Part shown: positions 28,860-39,858 of the stretch, one piece after another | Layout: each line of letters begins with the position of its first letter | Numbering within the stretch: the stretch's first letter is position 1 | Assembly: GCA_009830035.1 (NCBI GenBank) | Contig: SZZY01000002.1 | Location: forward strand, 310,001 to 374,000 | Reading direction: 5' to 3' | DNA length: 64,000 nt | DNA from: Pantoea sp. Eser | GTDB lineage: Bacteria > Pseudomonadota > Gammaproteobacteria > Enterobacterales > Enterobacteriaceae | Notes under the pieces: model-generated | The model's input: the letters and a program-made list of their open reading frames with translations, nothing else | Told to the model about the DNA's origin: nothing | Databases searched by the model: none | Made by a program: the position numbers and the translations under genes

Positions 28860-28892
28860 AAACTTCAATCAGGAAATGCACTCCGGCTGCAA

Positions 28893-29306
28893 TTAAACGG
28901 ACGCGTAGGCCGGATCGTCGTTACAGAACAGTGCCAGCTTATTGCCTGCCGGATCGCGCAGGTAAGCCACGTAAAAGTTCGGATTATAGCGTTCACGAGT
29001 GCCGGGCGCACCCTCATCTTTTCCCCCCGCCCGCAGGCCCGCTGCATAAAGCTCGTCGACCATTTGCCGCGTTGGCGCGCGGAAACCAGCCATATTGCCG
29101 TTACCAGGCTGCGCTTCTGCCCCATCCCATGGTTTCGCAATGAAAACGGCGCCGGGTCCGTTTTGCCGATCGGGCACCTCCGGCAGTGAAAAGATCAGCT
29201 GTTCGCCATCGGGCTCAGCGAGATAACCGAGCGGCAGCAGAACGGCCCGATAAAAGTGACCGGACAGCGCCACGTCATTCGCACCAATAAACAGATAGCT
29301 GATCAT
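28893..29306 (-). CDS. VOC-family protein (glyoxalase/dioxygenase fold)
   Basis: A 137-residue protein of the vicinal-oxygen-chelate superfamily. It has paired beta-alpha-beta-beta-beta modules, from ISYLFIGANDVALSGHFYRAVL to FYVAYLRDPAGNKLALFC, the latter being the typical second-module end. ATG 29306 follows TCGGAGG. It is of the YwkD/VOC type and lacks residues that would fix a specific substrate. It is intact and stands alone between zinT and katE. Confidence 0.8.
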   Translation of the reverse strand: MISYLFIGANDVALSGHFYRAVLLPLGYLAEPDGEQLIFSLPEVPDRQNGPGAVFIAKPWDGAEAQPGNGNMAGFRAPTRQMVDELYAAGLRAGGKDEGAPGTRERYNPNFYVAYLRDPAGNKLALFCNDDPAYASV

Positions 29307-29501
29307 ACAGACCTCCGAATAGTTGCTGTTGGCTGGCAATAAGCGAAACGACAGGCTGCCGCACCGGATGAAGGTTCTATTTTAGTTCGCCAAAAAGAAA
29401 CCCGGCGAGGTCAGTTAAAGTCGCGGTTTACCGCCAGCATGGGTCAGGTTGTTCTATATTTAGTGTCGTCGAAAGTAAAATAACAGCTGGAGCATGGATT
29501 A

Positions 29502-31770
29502 ATGTCGAAAGAAACGGAGAAGGAAGAAAGAACTGAGCCACCGCGCCCCCACCACCGGGCCGGAGTCGTCAGAACCGGGTCTGGGTTCGCTGGCACCTCA
29601 GGATGGATAACATCAGCCGCCAGCCGAACCGACGCCTCCCGGCAAACAACCGACCGCGCCAGGTAGCCTGAAGGCCCCGCAGACCCACAACGCCAAACTC
29701 GACCAGCTCAACGCCAGCCGTAAAAACGGCACCAACAGCCCGCTCACCACCAACCAGGGTACCCGTATTGCGAACGATCAGAATTCACTGCGTGCCGGTT
29801 CGCGTGGGCCAACACTGCTGGAAGACTTTATTATACGTGAGAAGATCACGCATTTTGACCATGAACGTATCCTGGAGCGCATCGTGCACGCGCGCGGCTC
29901 AGCGGCGCACGGCTATTTTCAGCCTTACCGCTCGTTAAAAGATCTGACTAAAGCGCAGTTCCTCAGCGATCCGAATCAGGTGACGCCGGTTTTCGTGCGT
30001 TTCTCCACGGTACAGGGCGGCGCCGGTTCCGCTGATACGGTGCGTGATATTCGCGGCTTCGCCACCAAATTTTATACCGAAGAAGGCGTCTTCGACCTGG
30101 TCGGCAACACCACGCCGGTATTCTTTATCCAGGATGCGCATAAATTCCCGGATTTTGTGCACGCGGTGAAGCCTGAACCGCACAATGAAATCCCGCAGGG
30201 CCAGAGCGCCCATGACACCTTCTGGGATTACGTCTCCCTCCAGCCGGAAACCATGCACAACGTCATCTGGGCGATGTCCGATCGCGGCATTCCGCGCAGC
30301 TATCGCACCATGGAAGGGTTTGGTATTCACACCTTCCGCCTAATTAATGCTGAAGGCAAAGCGACCTTTGTCCGCTTCCACTGGAAGCCGGTAGCAGGCA
30401 AAGCCTCACTGCTGTGGGATGAGTCGCAGAAACCGACCGGCCGCGATCCCGACTTCCATCGTCGCGACCTGTGGGAAGCGATTGAAGCGGGTGGCTTCCC
30501 GGAATATGATCTGGGCCTGCAGCTGATCCCGGAAGAGGATGAGTTCAAATTCGATTTCGATATTCTCGACGCCACCAAACTGATCCCGGAAGAGCTGGTG
30601 CCGGTCGAGATCGTGGGTAAGATGGTGCTTAACCGTAACCCGGATAACTTCTTCGCCGAGACTGAACAGGTCGCGTTCCACCCAGGCCATATCGTGCCGG
30701 GCCTCGATTTCTTCAAGGATCCGCTGCTGCAGGGCCGTCTGTTCTCCTATACCGATACCCAGATCAGCCGCCTCGGTGGGCCGAACTTCCATGATATCCC
30801 GATCAACCGTCCAACCTGTCCGTACCATAACTTCCAGCGTCAGGGGATGCACCGTCAGGATATCGACACCAACCCGGCCAACTACGAGCCGAACTCAATC
30901 AACGATAACTGGCCACGTGAAACCCCGCCAGCCGCTGAAGGTGACGGTTTTGAAAGCTACCAGGAGCGCGTTGAGGGCCATAAAGTGCGCGAGCGCAGCC
31001 CGTCTTTCGGTGAATATTATTCACAGCCACGCCTGTTCTGGATGAGCCAGACGCCGGTCGAACAGCAACATATTATCGGTGCTTACTCGTTTGAGCTGAG
31101 TAAAGTGGCACGGCCTTATATTCGTGAGCGGGTGGTCGATCATCTGGCACGCATCGATCTCGATCTGGCAAAAGGCGTGGCGGGTAATCTCGGTATCGCC
31201 CTGACCGCCAATCAGCTGGCTATCCAGCCGCCAGAAGCGGTTAACGGCCTGACCAAAGATGATAGCCTGAGCCTCTACGCCATCCCGGATGGCGAGATCA
31301 AAGGCCGTCAGGTGGCGTTACTGGTCAGCGATGGCGTGAAGGCGGCAGATGTGCTGTCGATTCTGCAGGAACTGAAAGCGGTCGGCGTTCACACCAAACT
31401 GTTGGCCTCGCACATGGGTCAGGTGCGCGCCGATGATGGTTCGGTGCTGCCGATTGATGCTACCTTCGCCGGTCTGCCGTCACTGACCTTTCACGCCGTT
31501 ATCGTGCCGGATGGCAACATCGATGCCCTGCTGCTGAGCGGTGATGCGCGCTACTTCCTGCTGGAAGCCTACAAGCATCTGAAAGTGATTGGTCTGTCTG
31601 GCGACGCACGTCGCTTCAAGGCGCAGTTCGGTCTGGACGAAACCGAGCAGGAAGAAGGCATTGTTCAGGGTGACAAAGCAGGAAACGCCCTGATGACGGA
31701 CTTCATCTAGGCGATGAAAGCACACCGCGTCTGGTCACGCAGCCAGAAAGCGCTGTCAGTACCGGCCTGA
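29502..31770 (+). pseudogene. katE: catalase HPII (KatE), frameshift and two nonsense codons
   Basis: Large-subunit heme catalase of stationary phase. ATG 29502 starts a KatE-like N-terminal arm. A frameshift in the C-run at about 29546-29550 and an in-frame TAA at 29608-29610 (in PQDG[14 protein letters not shown]) destroy it. From there the frame is open for 700 codons: [32 protein letters not shown] (catalytic His), [29 protein letters not shown] second in-frame stop, TAG 31708-31710, cuts the last 20 residues (AMKAHRVWSRSQKA...). The only start after the TAA is GTG 29884, inside the catalytic-His motif and without a ribosome site. Confidence 0.92.
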
Positions 31771-31805
31771 CGATCGCGGTGCGCTCTGCGCGTCAGATCT
31801 GCAGT

Positions 31806-31834
31806 AAAAAACCGCCTTCCGGGGCGGTTTTTTT
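31806..31834. terminator. katE terminator (bidirectional type)
   Basis: AAAAAACCGCC-TTCCGG-GGCGGTTTTTTT lies 36 bases after the original katE stop. A- and T-runs on both sides would serve both strands. Confidence 0.85.
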
Positions 31835-31884
31835 GGGCACTATCCGGTCGGCAAGCGGCACTGCTGCAGCCAGACATGCGCGGA

Positions 31885-32148
31885 TCATTTCGTCCTGCTG
31901 CCCCGGTTTTCACGGAACAGCAACGTGACGACATCGAATATCCCGCCGGTCAGGAAACCGTATTCGAGATCGGCGGCATCCTTACGGATATCCTGCAGTC
32001 TGATCAACGCCCCTTCCGCATCTGGCGCGATAATTTCCTCAAACTGTTTCTGGTAGCCGTCAGCCTTAAGCCGTTCGGCTGCCGTGGTGTCCTTCCGGTC
32101 GGCAGCCACCAGCTGACGGCCTTTCCTGAAAAAGAAAAATTCGGGCAT
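31885..32148 (-). CDS. small hypothetical protein
   Basis: An 87-residue frame from ATG 32148 with AAGGAACTCAGC upstream. It begins MPEFFFFRKGRQLVAADRKD, has a charged helical middle (AAERLKADGYQKQFEEI) and a hydrophobic patch near the end (GFLTGGIFDVVTLLF). It is soluble or peripherally membrane-associated. I do not recognise the family. Intact. Confidence 0.65.
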   Translation of the reverse strand: MPEFFFFRKGRQLVAADRKDTTAAERLKADGYQKQFEEIIAPDAEGALIRLQDIRKDAADLEYGFLTGGIFDVVTLLFRENRGSRTK

Positions 32149-32732
32149 GCTGAGTTCCTTTGCAGTCACGATTTGAAGCTTCAACATAACCATAACCGCA
32201 ATCAGACGCTGCGCCCAGCGAAAGTGCATCCTTGCGGCAACGGATGATGCGACAGGGATAGCTGTTCACCCGCGCTGACCGCAGCCTGCCTGTGTTCCGT
32301 TATCTGCGGTAACGGGTCGCCCTGGTAAATGCACTAAACCGGGATAGTGAGGAAAGCAGGCCTTTGCGCCAGCGACATTGATTCAGGCTCACGGACAACG
32401 GATGTGACTCGCAGATGGCTGCCTCTCACTGGAGTCTGGTGGAATGTGTGTCGGGTTTGTGGCGGAAGTGGACGTTGCTTTCTGGATCAATTCATTCTTA
32501 AAACACCTGAACATGAATGCGGATTCGAACCGGTTAAGACGATATCAGTCCCCATTAAACATCCCTATCTCTTACGTAATGCCTTAACCAGAACGCATTC
32601 AGTTGATGAAGCTTCACCGCTAGCGGCCGAGTATGTTGTCCCCTTCGCGTAGCAGAATACTTTAGGTTTTGCTTACGGATAAGCTTTTTTGTACATTAGG
32701 AATCATCCTAAAACTCAACCTCAAGGGGCATC
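32149..32732. other. intergenic before the AT-rich cassette
   Basis: About 580 bases without a recognisable gene. Composition changes from GC-rich to AT-rich towards 32650. The frame at 32347-32652 has no ribosome site or family signal. Confidence 0.5.
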
Positions 32733-33877
32733 ATGACAGACGTTACTATTACGCATGTTATAGTTCATGAGTTGACAAAAGAAGGTAAGCAAGATTTTGA
32801 TTACTCAAAGCCTTATAATTTAAGGAAAACGACGCTCGATCCTGTAAATCACACGGTAAAAAAACTCATTTCTGAGTTTTTTAAATTATACGGTACAAAA
32901 GGAAACTCGGCTCATTACGGGATTTTTAAAGATATCCCTGAGCAGCAAGACACGATATCGCATAAATTTCAAAATTATTTACTACATGAATGTGAAACGG
33001 AAAAAAATTTCATTCCCTTATCTATTTCAATTATGGAAAAGTTTGTCGAAACAGCAAAAGAAGAACCGTGGTCGTCTGGCGGATTCATTGCATTCTGTGA
33101 TTACGAGACGGAAGGCACCCTTTTTTTCTCGTGTCCATGATTAAGAAAAAAGATGGGGTGACAATAAGCCCAAAACTTGAGCCAGAAGACATGGTTCACC
33201 TTGACCGGAATAAAATAAATCAAGCGGCACACATCAACTTTCAAATGCATCATGAATTCAAAGTAGCAGGCGAAGCAGATCAATCTGATTTAAACTATCT
33301 CAGCTTTGTTAGCAAAGGTAGTGGTCGGTCAGCTTCAGCCTACTTCATTGCAGCCATAGGATGTGATAAGGTGATGGCATCAACCGAAGCCACTACAAAA
33401 CTCCCTGCTGAAGTTAAAAAATTCTTTCTGAAACATAACGAACTCAAAGGTAGCGCATTAAAATTCAGACAGGATGTCGTAGAGTACATGCAAAAAAAAG
33501 CCGAAAATAATACGTCAGCCAAATTAATCGATATCGAAACCCTTGCTGCCACTCACATGACATATATTGAAGAAGAGAGAAGAGAACAACTCATTCAAGA
33601 AATGATGTCACATTTAAATAGTGAACATATTCGCATACCCGTTGAATTTGTCAGCAGTAAACCTTCTCTGAAAAAGATGGTCAACATTACATATAAAAGT
33701 ACTGAATTAAGTTTTAGCTTTGAGAGGGAACTTTTAGGATATACGGCAGACATATGGTATGATGAAAAGAGTGGCCGATTGTCATTCAACAATTCACCAG
33801 CAGAAATAAAAAGCAGGATTAATCAATGCATTAGAAGAAATAAAAATACTAAAAGATTAAGGGTAACATATGACTGA
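32733..33877 (+). pseudogene. YejK/NdpA-like 37-kDa nucleoid-associated family protein, one frameshift
   Basis: Member of the NdpA/YejK nucleoid-associated family. The first part, from ATG 32733 (with AAGGGGC upstream), reads ITHVIVHELTKEGKQDF, NHTVKKLISEFFKLYGTKGN and SGGFIAFCDYETEG. The second part reads DMVHLDRNKINQAAHINFQM and the family hallmark LNYLSFVSKGSGRSASAYFI. They are separated by one missing T in a run of seven at 33121-33127; eight T would restore EGTLFFLVSMIKKKDG. The repaired protein is about 381 residues, longer than E. coli YejK as I recall it. The DNA is strikingly AT-rich compared with its neighbours, suggesting acquisition. Its stop overlaps the next gene by eight bases. 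Confidence 0.8.
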
Positions 33878-35009
33878 ATTTTCAACGGTGGTAGAGTTGT
33901 ATCGCTATTGCGGCCGACCTAAATTTGATGGCAGATCATTCTCTGCTACTGTTGAACTGAACGATAAAATTCGACAACTGATTGCTGCTATTTCCTCTTT
34001 GGAAAGCTTGGGCCGCTTTGAAGACGTTGAAATCGATGATGAACCAGTTAACCCAGAGACGATAGATTCAGTTTCCGGAAAAATGTCTACTTTATGTTTA
34101 TTACGGCACGTAATAACGCAGAGCGCTTCTACACTACACTGACTAACTTTATATCAACGAACTCGTTGAAAAAAGGGATTCCCACAAAAAACTATTACAT
34201 TTTTGAAATGGATTATTTTTCATCAGATCCGGTTAAAATACCACCTATTTTAATAGTGGAAAAGTTATGATCTATTATAGTGTCATTGTCAGAACTAGCT
34301 CATTTTCATGGTACAAAAACCTCGGCTGATAATTACCGCTTGGTTTTTGTTAAAAACTCCGATTCGAAATCATCCTCCATTGTGCTAGAAACGTCTTTCA
34401 GCGAAGAACTGGTCGCGAAAGATATTGATAACTCGGTCCTTTTAGAGTTAACTGATTCTAAAAATCATTCGGCACCTCACTATTCGGAGAAAGTTGGAAC
34501 CTTCAGGAATACGTTGTTGGAGTGCAGTTTAGAATATGATTATGGATTCATTGAGCTTGTAAAAAAACTGGGATGAGTTTATATCAATCTATAAGAATAA
34601 CCTTTCAACTTATATGAGTGGATTTTCTTTCCATAAAGCTGGAAAAGAAGTAGCTACAGCCGAGACTAATTTTGCCGAGAAAATATCAAAAATTATCAGC
34701 GAGTTAACCTCAAAGATATTGGCTATACCTGTTTCATTAGTGGCGTTTTTAGGGCTATTTAAAGTTAATAGCAAAAGTGAAATGCTGATAATTCTCTCCA
34801 GAATAATTCTGGCTTTTCTCTTTAGCCACTTCACACTTAGCAACCAAAGGGACCAGCTTGAAAGAATAAATAATGCAAAGAACATAGTATTTAAACCACT
34901 AACAAGTAACCAAAAGAAATATCCAGCAGCGTTAAAATTAGATATTGACACGGCACTTAACGAGCAGGTAAGAACTATGATAAATGTCAGAAAACCATTA
35001 CAAATCTAA
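33870..35009 (+). pseudogene. unknown membrane-anchored partner of the NdpA-like gene, three lesions
   Basis: ATG 33870 overlaps the upstream stop (ATGACTGA), implying translational coupling. Stitching frames gives a ~380-residue protein. The N-terminal part reads FSTVVELYRYCGRPKFDG. A lost A in the A-run near 34080 shifts to YFMFITARNNAERFYTTL and YYIFEMDYFSSDPVKIPP. An in-frame TGA (34268-34270) precedes SLSELAHFHGTKTSADNYR. An extra G near 34570 leads to DEFISIYKNNLSTYMSGF. The C-terminus has two hydrophobic segments (ILAIPVSLVAFLGLF, ILSRIILAFLFSHF), so it probably sits in the inner membrane with a large cytoplasmic domain. No family recognised. It is AT-rich like its partner. Confidence 0.65.
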
Positions 35010-35371
35010 TGTTCCTTTCGTGGCTTCCAACTTCTGTAGCTGCAGGAATATTTATCTCCAAATTGTTTTAGAATCCTTAAATAATCTCACATCGATAAAA
35101 ACCCAGCCAAATATCGTTAATTATTAAATCTAACCATTTAATAATTAGCGGGACATGATTTATATGTTATTGATGTCATGCTAGACAGGGGCTCGCTTAT
35201 AGCCAGTTCCTCGTTAACCATCATACAGAATTGTTAGTAAAACTTTATCAGCACTGAGAACAATTTCGAACGTCCGCCTCTTAAAAACATCCTCCATTCA
35301 CAACCGCCGCACAGCAATCAAAGACCGTCCCGGTTAAGTTCAAACGCAGCGAGATGATCCGGTAAAGCGGA
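35010..35371. other. intergenic after the AT-rich cassette
   Basis: AT-rich to about 35230, then returning to higher GC. No gene, direct repeat or attachment site could be identified by eye. Confidence 0.4.
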
Positions 35372-37018
35372 CTATCCGATGGCCTGCCAGTTAGCGTTAT
35401 CCGCCTGCGCGCTGACCGCAGCAGGACGCAGTTGACTCACTACCGGCTGGGCCGGTGCTGCGGAAAACGCCGCCTGCAGGCTGCCGGTTTTGAACACTGA
35501 CACGGTTTTACGCAGAGTGCTGGCCTGTTCTTCCAGCGAGGCGGCCGCGCTGTCCGACTCTTCAACCAGGGCGGCGTTCTGCTGCGTTACGCCATCCATT
35601 TCAGAAACCGCAATGCAGACCTGTTCAATGCCGCGCGTCTGCTCGACCGACGATGAGGCAATCTCTTCGATCAGCTGGGTTACCCGGCTGACCGACGTGA
35701 CGATACTTTCCATCGCCTTACCGGCTTCAGACGCATGGCCGGCCCCGGTTCTGATCCGCTCGGCGGAGCGATCGATCAGGCCGCGGATTTCCTGAGCGGC
35801 ACTGGCGCTGCGGCCTGCCAGCGAACGCACCTCGCCCGCCACTACCGCAAATCCACGTCCCTGCTCACCGGCACGCGCCGCTTCTACCGCGGCGTTGAGC
35901 GCCAGAATATTGGTCTGGAAGGCTATGCTGTCGATAATTGCAATGATGGCAGCGATTTGCCCGGAGCTTTCACTGACTCTGCTCCATGTTGGCGATGACT
36001 CGGGCCACCGTTTTGCCGCCCTAGGTGGCGGTGGTTGAAGCCTGTTTCGATACGGCCGTTGCCTGCTGCTGCGCATTGTCGGCATTGAGCTTCACCGTTG
36101 AGGTCAGCTGCTCCATGCTGGCCGCCGTTTGTTCCAGCGCCGCGGCCTGCTGTTCGGTGCTGCCGGCTGAAATTTCTGCGGCGCCGGTAAAGATAGAGCG
36201 CGTCGCGTCATCAACCGAAGTAATGGTGACCACCAGCGCATCGCGCATTTGTTGCAGTTCGGTAATCAGCAACCCCATCTCATTGCGGCCTTCATGCTGA
36301 ATGTCTGAGGTCAGATCGCCGGCAGAAATCGCGCGTATATAGCCGGTCAGGCGGCTAAGCGGGCCGATAAGCCGTTTTTGTAACCCGACCCAGACCGCGA
36401 AAATGATCACCACGGTCGCCAGGCTAAGCACCAGCAAGGTCCAGAGCGCATCGGTCAGGCTGCGCTAGTTCTGCTCAGAGGTGTTTTTCATCAGCTGAAT
36501 GTTTACCGCGCGCCAGGCTTCATAAGCACTGTCGAGCCGATCCTGCGCCGCCTGTGCTTCCAGATTGCCGTAGCCCTGATAGTTCCGCTGTTTCAGGAAG
36601 GTCACCGAGGCCAGCATGGTGTCGTGCATTTGCTGATAGCCGGCCTGCACTTCGCTGGCCTGCGCTTCATCCTGACCCACTTTGCGCGGCAACTCCTGCC
36701 AGGCGCGGAATTCGAGATCGGCAGCGGCGGCTGACTGCCCAGCCTTATCCAGCAGCGACACCATCGCAGCCAGTGAAGCCGGGTCCTGCTGATTTTTAAG
36801 GAAGCGGACGCCACCCGGTTGATAGTGACGCGGGTTTTAATCAGGGTCTTCACCGCATCGCTCAGGTGCTGCTGCAAGGTTAACTGCTCCGCCGCAACGA
36901 AGTTCTGGTCGGCTTTGGAGACGGCGTTATACAACAGAAAGCCGGTCAGGCTCAGCAGTGCGGTAAAGATAAAAAGTACGGAGAGAATACTGTGGGTTAT
37001 TTTGAGGTTTTTAAGCAT
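35372..37018 (-). pseudogene. methyl-accepting chemotaxis protein, multiple lesions
   Basis: Transmembrane chemoreceptor of the Tar/Tsr type. From ATG 37018 it has a first membrane helix (ILSVLFIFTALLSLTGFLL). The periplasmic domain is frameshifted near 36800. A TAG at 36465-36467 precedes the second helix (LSLATVVIIFAVWVGLQ) and HAMP. A TAG at 36021-36023 falls in the signalling domain, and a frameshift lies near 35978. The hairpin tip is readable ([35 protein letters not shown]). The tail lacks an NWETF-type pentapeptide. Four lesions mean no functional receptor; the ligand is unknown. Confidence 0.9.
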
Positions 37019-37123
37019 TTCAGTAGACTCATGTCAGAGGAGATAATGCTGTTATCGGCCAGAATAGACTTTATCTGAGTGCCGGCAGGCGATGGGATGG
37101 CGATAAGATAAATAACCGGTCAA

Positions 37124-37294
37124 ATGGGCACAGTTTTAATCGCCACCGCCGCCGGGACGGGGTTGCGGCAGCCGAAGCGGCCGCAACCGATCGCCGATCT
37201 GCCGGGCGAGACCCTGTTTGCCTGGCCGCATCAGACCACCGAACTGGCACCGGAGGCGATTGTGGTTCGTCTGGATAAAGGAGCCGCACAATGA
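37124..37294 (+). pseudogene. treZ: TreZ (maltooligosyltrehalose trehalohydrolase) C-terminal remnant
   Basis: Only the last ~56 codons of treZ remain (PIADLPGETLFAWP ... LAPEAIVVRLDKG). They end at TGA 37292-37294, overlapping the treY start by ATGA. All catalytic (GH13) sequence is absent, and the opposite-strand chemoreceptor begins ~105 bases upstream. A deletion joining the two loci is inferred. TreZ would release trehalose from maltooligosyltrehalose made by TreY. Confidence 0.7.
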
Positions 37295-39797
37295 ACATCC
37301 CAACCGCCACCTACCGTATTCAGTTCCGTAACGGCATGACCTTTGATCGTGCGGCAGCGCTGGTGCCTTACCTGAAGCAACTCGGTATCAGCCATCTTTA
37401 CACTTCGCCGATCTTCAGTGCTACCGCGGAATCGACGCACGGTTATGACGTCACCAACGTCAACCAGATCGAACCGTCGATTGGTGGCCGTGCCGGTTTT
37501 GACCGCATGGCTGCGGCGCTGAAAGCGGCCGGACTCGGGCTGATCCTCGATATCGTCCCCAACCATATGGCCGCCTCACTGGAGAACCCGTGGTGGCGCG
37601 ACGTGATCGAGAACGGTGAGCAGAGCCGTTATGCCCATTACTTTGACATTGACTGGTCACGTCGCCTGACGCTGCCGTTCCTCGGCGACAGCTTTGAGGC
37701 GGTGCTGGCCAACGGCGAGATCGGCGTGCAGCGCGATCCGCAAAGCGGCAAACCAGCGCTGGCCTACTTCGACAACTATTACCCGCTGGCTCCGCACACC
37801 TGGCAGGGTCGTGAGGAAGAGGTGCTCGGCCTGCGCGAGCCGGACCAGATTGCCGCGCTGCATGACCAGCAGCCGTGGCGCCTGATGTCATGGCGTTACG
37901 CGCCCAACGATCTCTCCTACCGCCGCTTCTTCGAAGTGACCGGGCTGGTCGGCGTGCGGGTAGAAGATAAAGCGGTGTTCGACGCCGCACACCGGCTGAT
38001 CCTCGAACTGGTGCACAGCGGCGCGGTGCAGGGACTGCGCGTCGACCACGTCGATGGGCTGGCCGATCCGCGTGGCTATCTTGAGCAATTACGCCAGGCC
38101 GCGGGCCCCGACTGCTACCTCACGGTCGAGAAGATCCTCGGCGAGAACGAGCAGTTGCCGGATGAGTGGCCGGTTTCCGGCACCACCGGTTACGAATTTA
38201 TGGCCGCGCTGTCGAACGTGCTGGTGGACGGTAACCACCTTAGTGCGCTGCGCAAGGCTTATCAGGCGGTGATTGGCAAAACGGTCGACATGAAGGCCGA
38301 ACTGCGCGCCGCCAAGCTACTGATGGCCAATCGCAACTTCGCGGGCGAGTTTAACCGCCTGCTGCAGCTGGCTCTGGGCATCGCCAGTCACGATGGCGCA
38401 CCGCAGCCGGAAGCCGAACTGAAAAATGCGCTGCGCGAGCTGCTGGTGGCGTTCCCGGTGTACCGCACCTACGGCACGCCGCAGGGCCTGACGCCTGCTG
38501 ATACTGCGCTGCTGCAACAGGTGGTGAGCCAGGTCAAAGCCAGCCCGGGTGCCCCGGATGAGCAGGCGCTTGATCTGCTGGTGCGTATTCTGCGCGGCGA
38601 CGTCGCGGCGGAAGCCGCTGAAGATGCCAGCCAGTTCCGTACCCGCTTTCAGCAGCTGACCGGTCCGCTGATGGCGAAATCCGTTGAGGATACGCTGTTT
38701 TTCCGTCAGCACATGGCGCTGGCGCTAAACGAAGTCGGTGCCGAGCCGCTGGCGCGCCACTCTTCGCCGGACCAGTTCCACGCCGAGATGCAGGCGCGAC
38801 GTGAGCATCAGCCGGATGCGCTGTCGGGCACCTCAACCCACGACACCAAGCGCGGCGAAGACGCTCGCGCCCGCCTGTATACCCTGACCGAAGCGCCAGA
38901 CCGCTGGGCGGACTGTGTCGCCCGCTGGCGGGAGATGAACCACGGGCAGGTGATCGCGCTGAAAGATGGCCCGGCACCGGAACCGGCAGTGGAGTGGATG
39001 CTGTATGAAGCGCTGGCCGGTGTCTGGCCGCCGTCCCTGCAGCCAGAGGACGCCGATGGACTGGCGGCGCTGGAAGCGCGCTTTGTGGTTTACGTCGAGA
39101 AAGCGTTGCGTGAAGCCAAATTACGAACCGACTGGACAGATAACAACGATGCCTACGAACAGGCGGTGCTCGACTATGCCCGTCATCTGCTGGCACCGGC
39201 CAATATCCCCTTCCTGCGCGATTTCTGCTCCGCCCTGCGCCCGTTTATGCGTGCCGGACTGGTTAACAGCCTGACCCAGACGGTGGTGAAACTCACCGCG
39301 CCAGGCGTGCCGGACATTTACCAGGGCAGTGAAGCGCTGGACTTCAGCCTGGTCGATCCGGATAACCGACGCGAGCCTGACTTTGCTGCGCTGGCGGCGA
39401 TGCTGGACCAGCCGCAGCATGACGAAGGCGACGGCCACTGGCTGCGCGGTCAGGTAAATCAGCAGGGGATTGTCCGCTTGCTGGCGGTGCGTCAGCAGCA
39501 TCCGTCGCTGTTCCGCCACGGTGACTATCTGCCGCTGCCGGTGAACGGTGAGCATCAGGATCGGGTACTGGCATTTGCCCGTTGTGAACAGGATCAGGCA
39601 CTGATTGTGGTGGTTCCGCGGCTGGTGCTGAGCAACCTGCCGGCGACGCTCGATCAGCCACCGGCATTGCCCTGCCGTCTTCACTCAGCCAGCGCCGCTA
39701 CCGCGATGTACTGAGTGGGAATGAGATTGCGCCTGGCGACCGGCTGCAACTGGATAGCATCGCATCAGGCTGGTGTGCGGTGCTGCTGGCGCAGTGA
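37291..39797 (+). pseudogene. treY: maltooligosyltrehalose synthase TreY, C-terminal frameshift
   Basis: GH13 intramolecular transglucosylase converting the reducing end of maltodextrins to a trehalose unit. The frame from ATG 37291 is open for 807 codons with all catalytic blocks: THGYDVTNVNQIEPSIGG, DIVPNHMA, GLRVDHVDGL (nucleophile Asp), TVEKILGENEQLP (acid Glu) and SGTSTHDTKRGED. A one-base shift near 39670 replaces the last ~42 residues. The correct frame (LPSSLSQRRYRDVLSGNEI ... GWCAVLLAQ) ends at 39797. The core could still fold, but the all-beta C-terminal domain is corrupted and the partner TreZ is gone. It is in the treZ-treY-glgX operon order. Confidence 0.9.
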
Positions 39798-39858
39798 TCG
39801 CCCGCTTTCAGGAAGTTTTTTTAACGCGTCAATCTGGTCATTGAATAACGAGGCATAA

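Noticed and set aside
32347-32652. Plus-strand frame before the AT-rich cassette
   Set aside because: No ribosome site, Cys/Trp/Arg-rich chance-like translation, no recognisable family.
34268-34270. TGA as selenocysteine or recoding in the membrane partner gene
   Set aside because: The same gene has two additional frameshifts, so ordinary decay explains it better.
38534-39196. Open minus-strand frame opposite treY
   Set aside because: Arg/Pro-rich translation with no ribosome site, entirely inside treY coding sequence.
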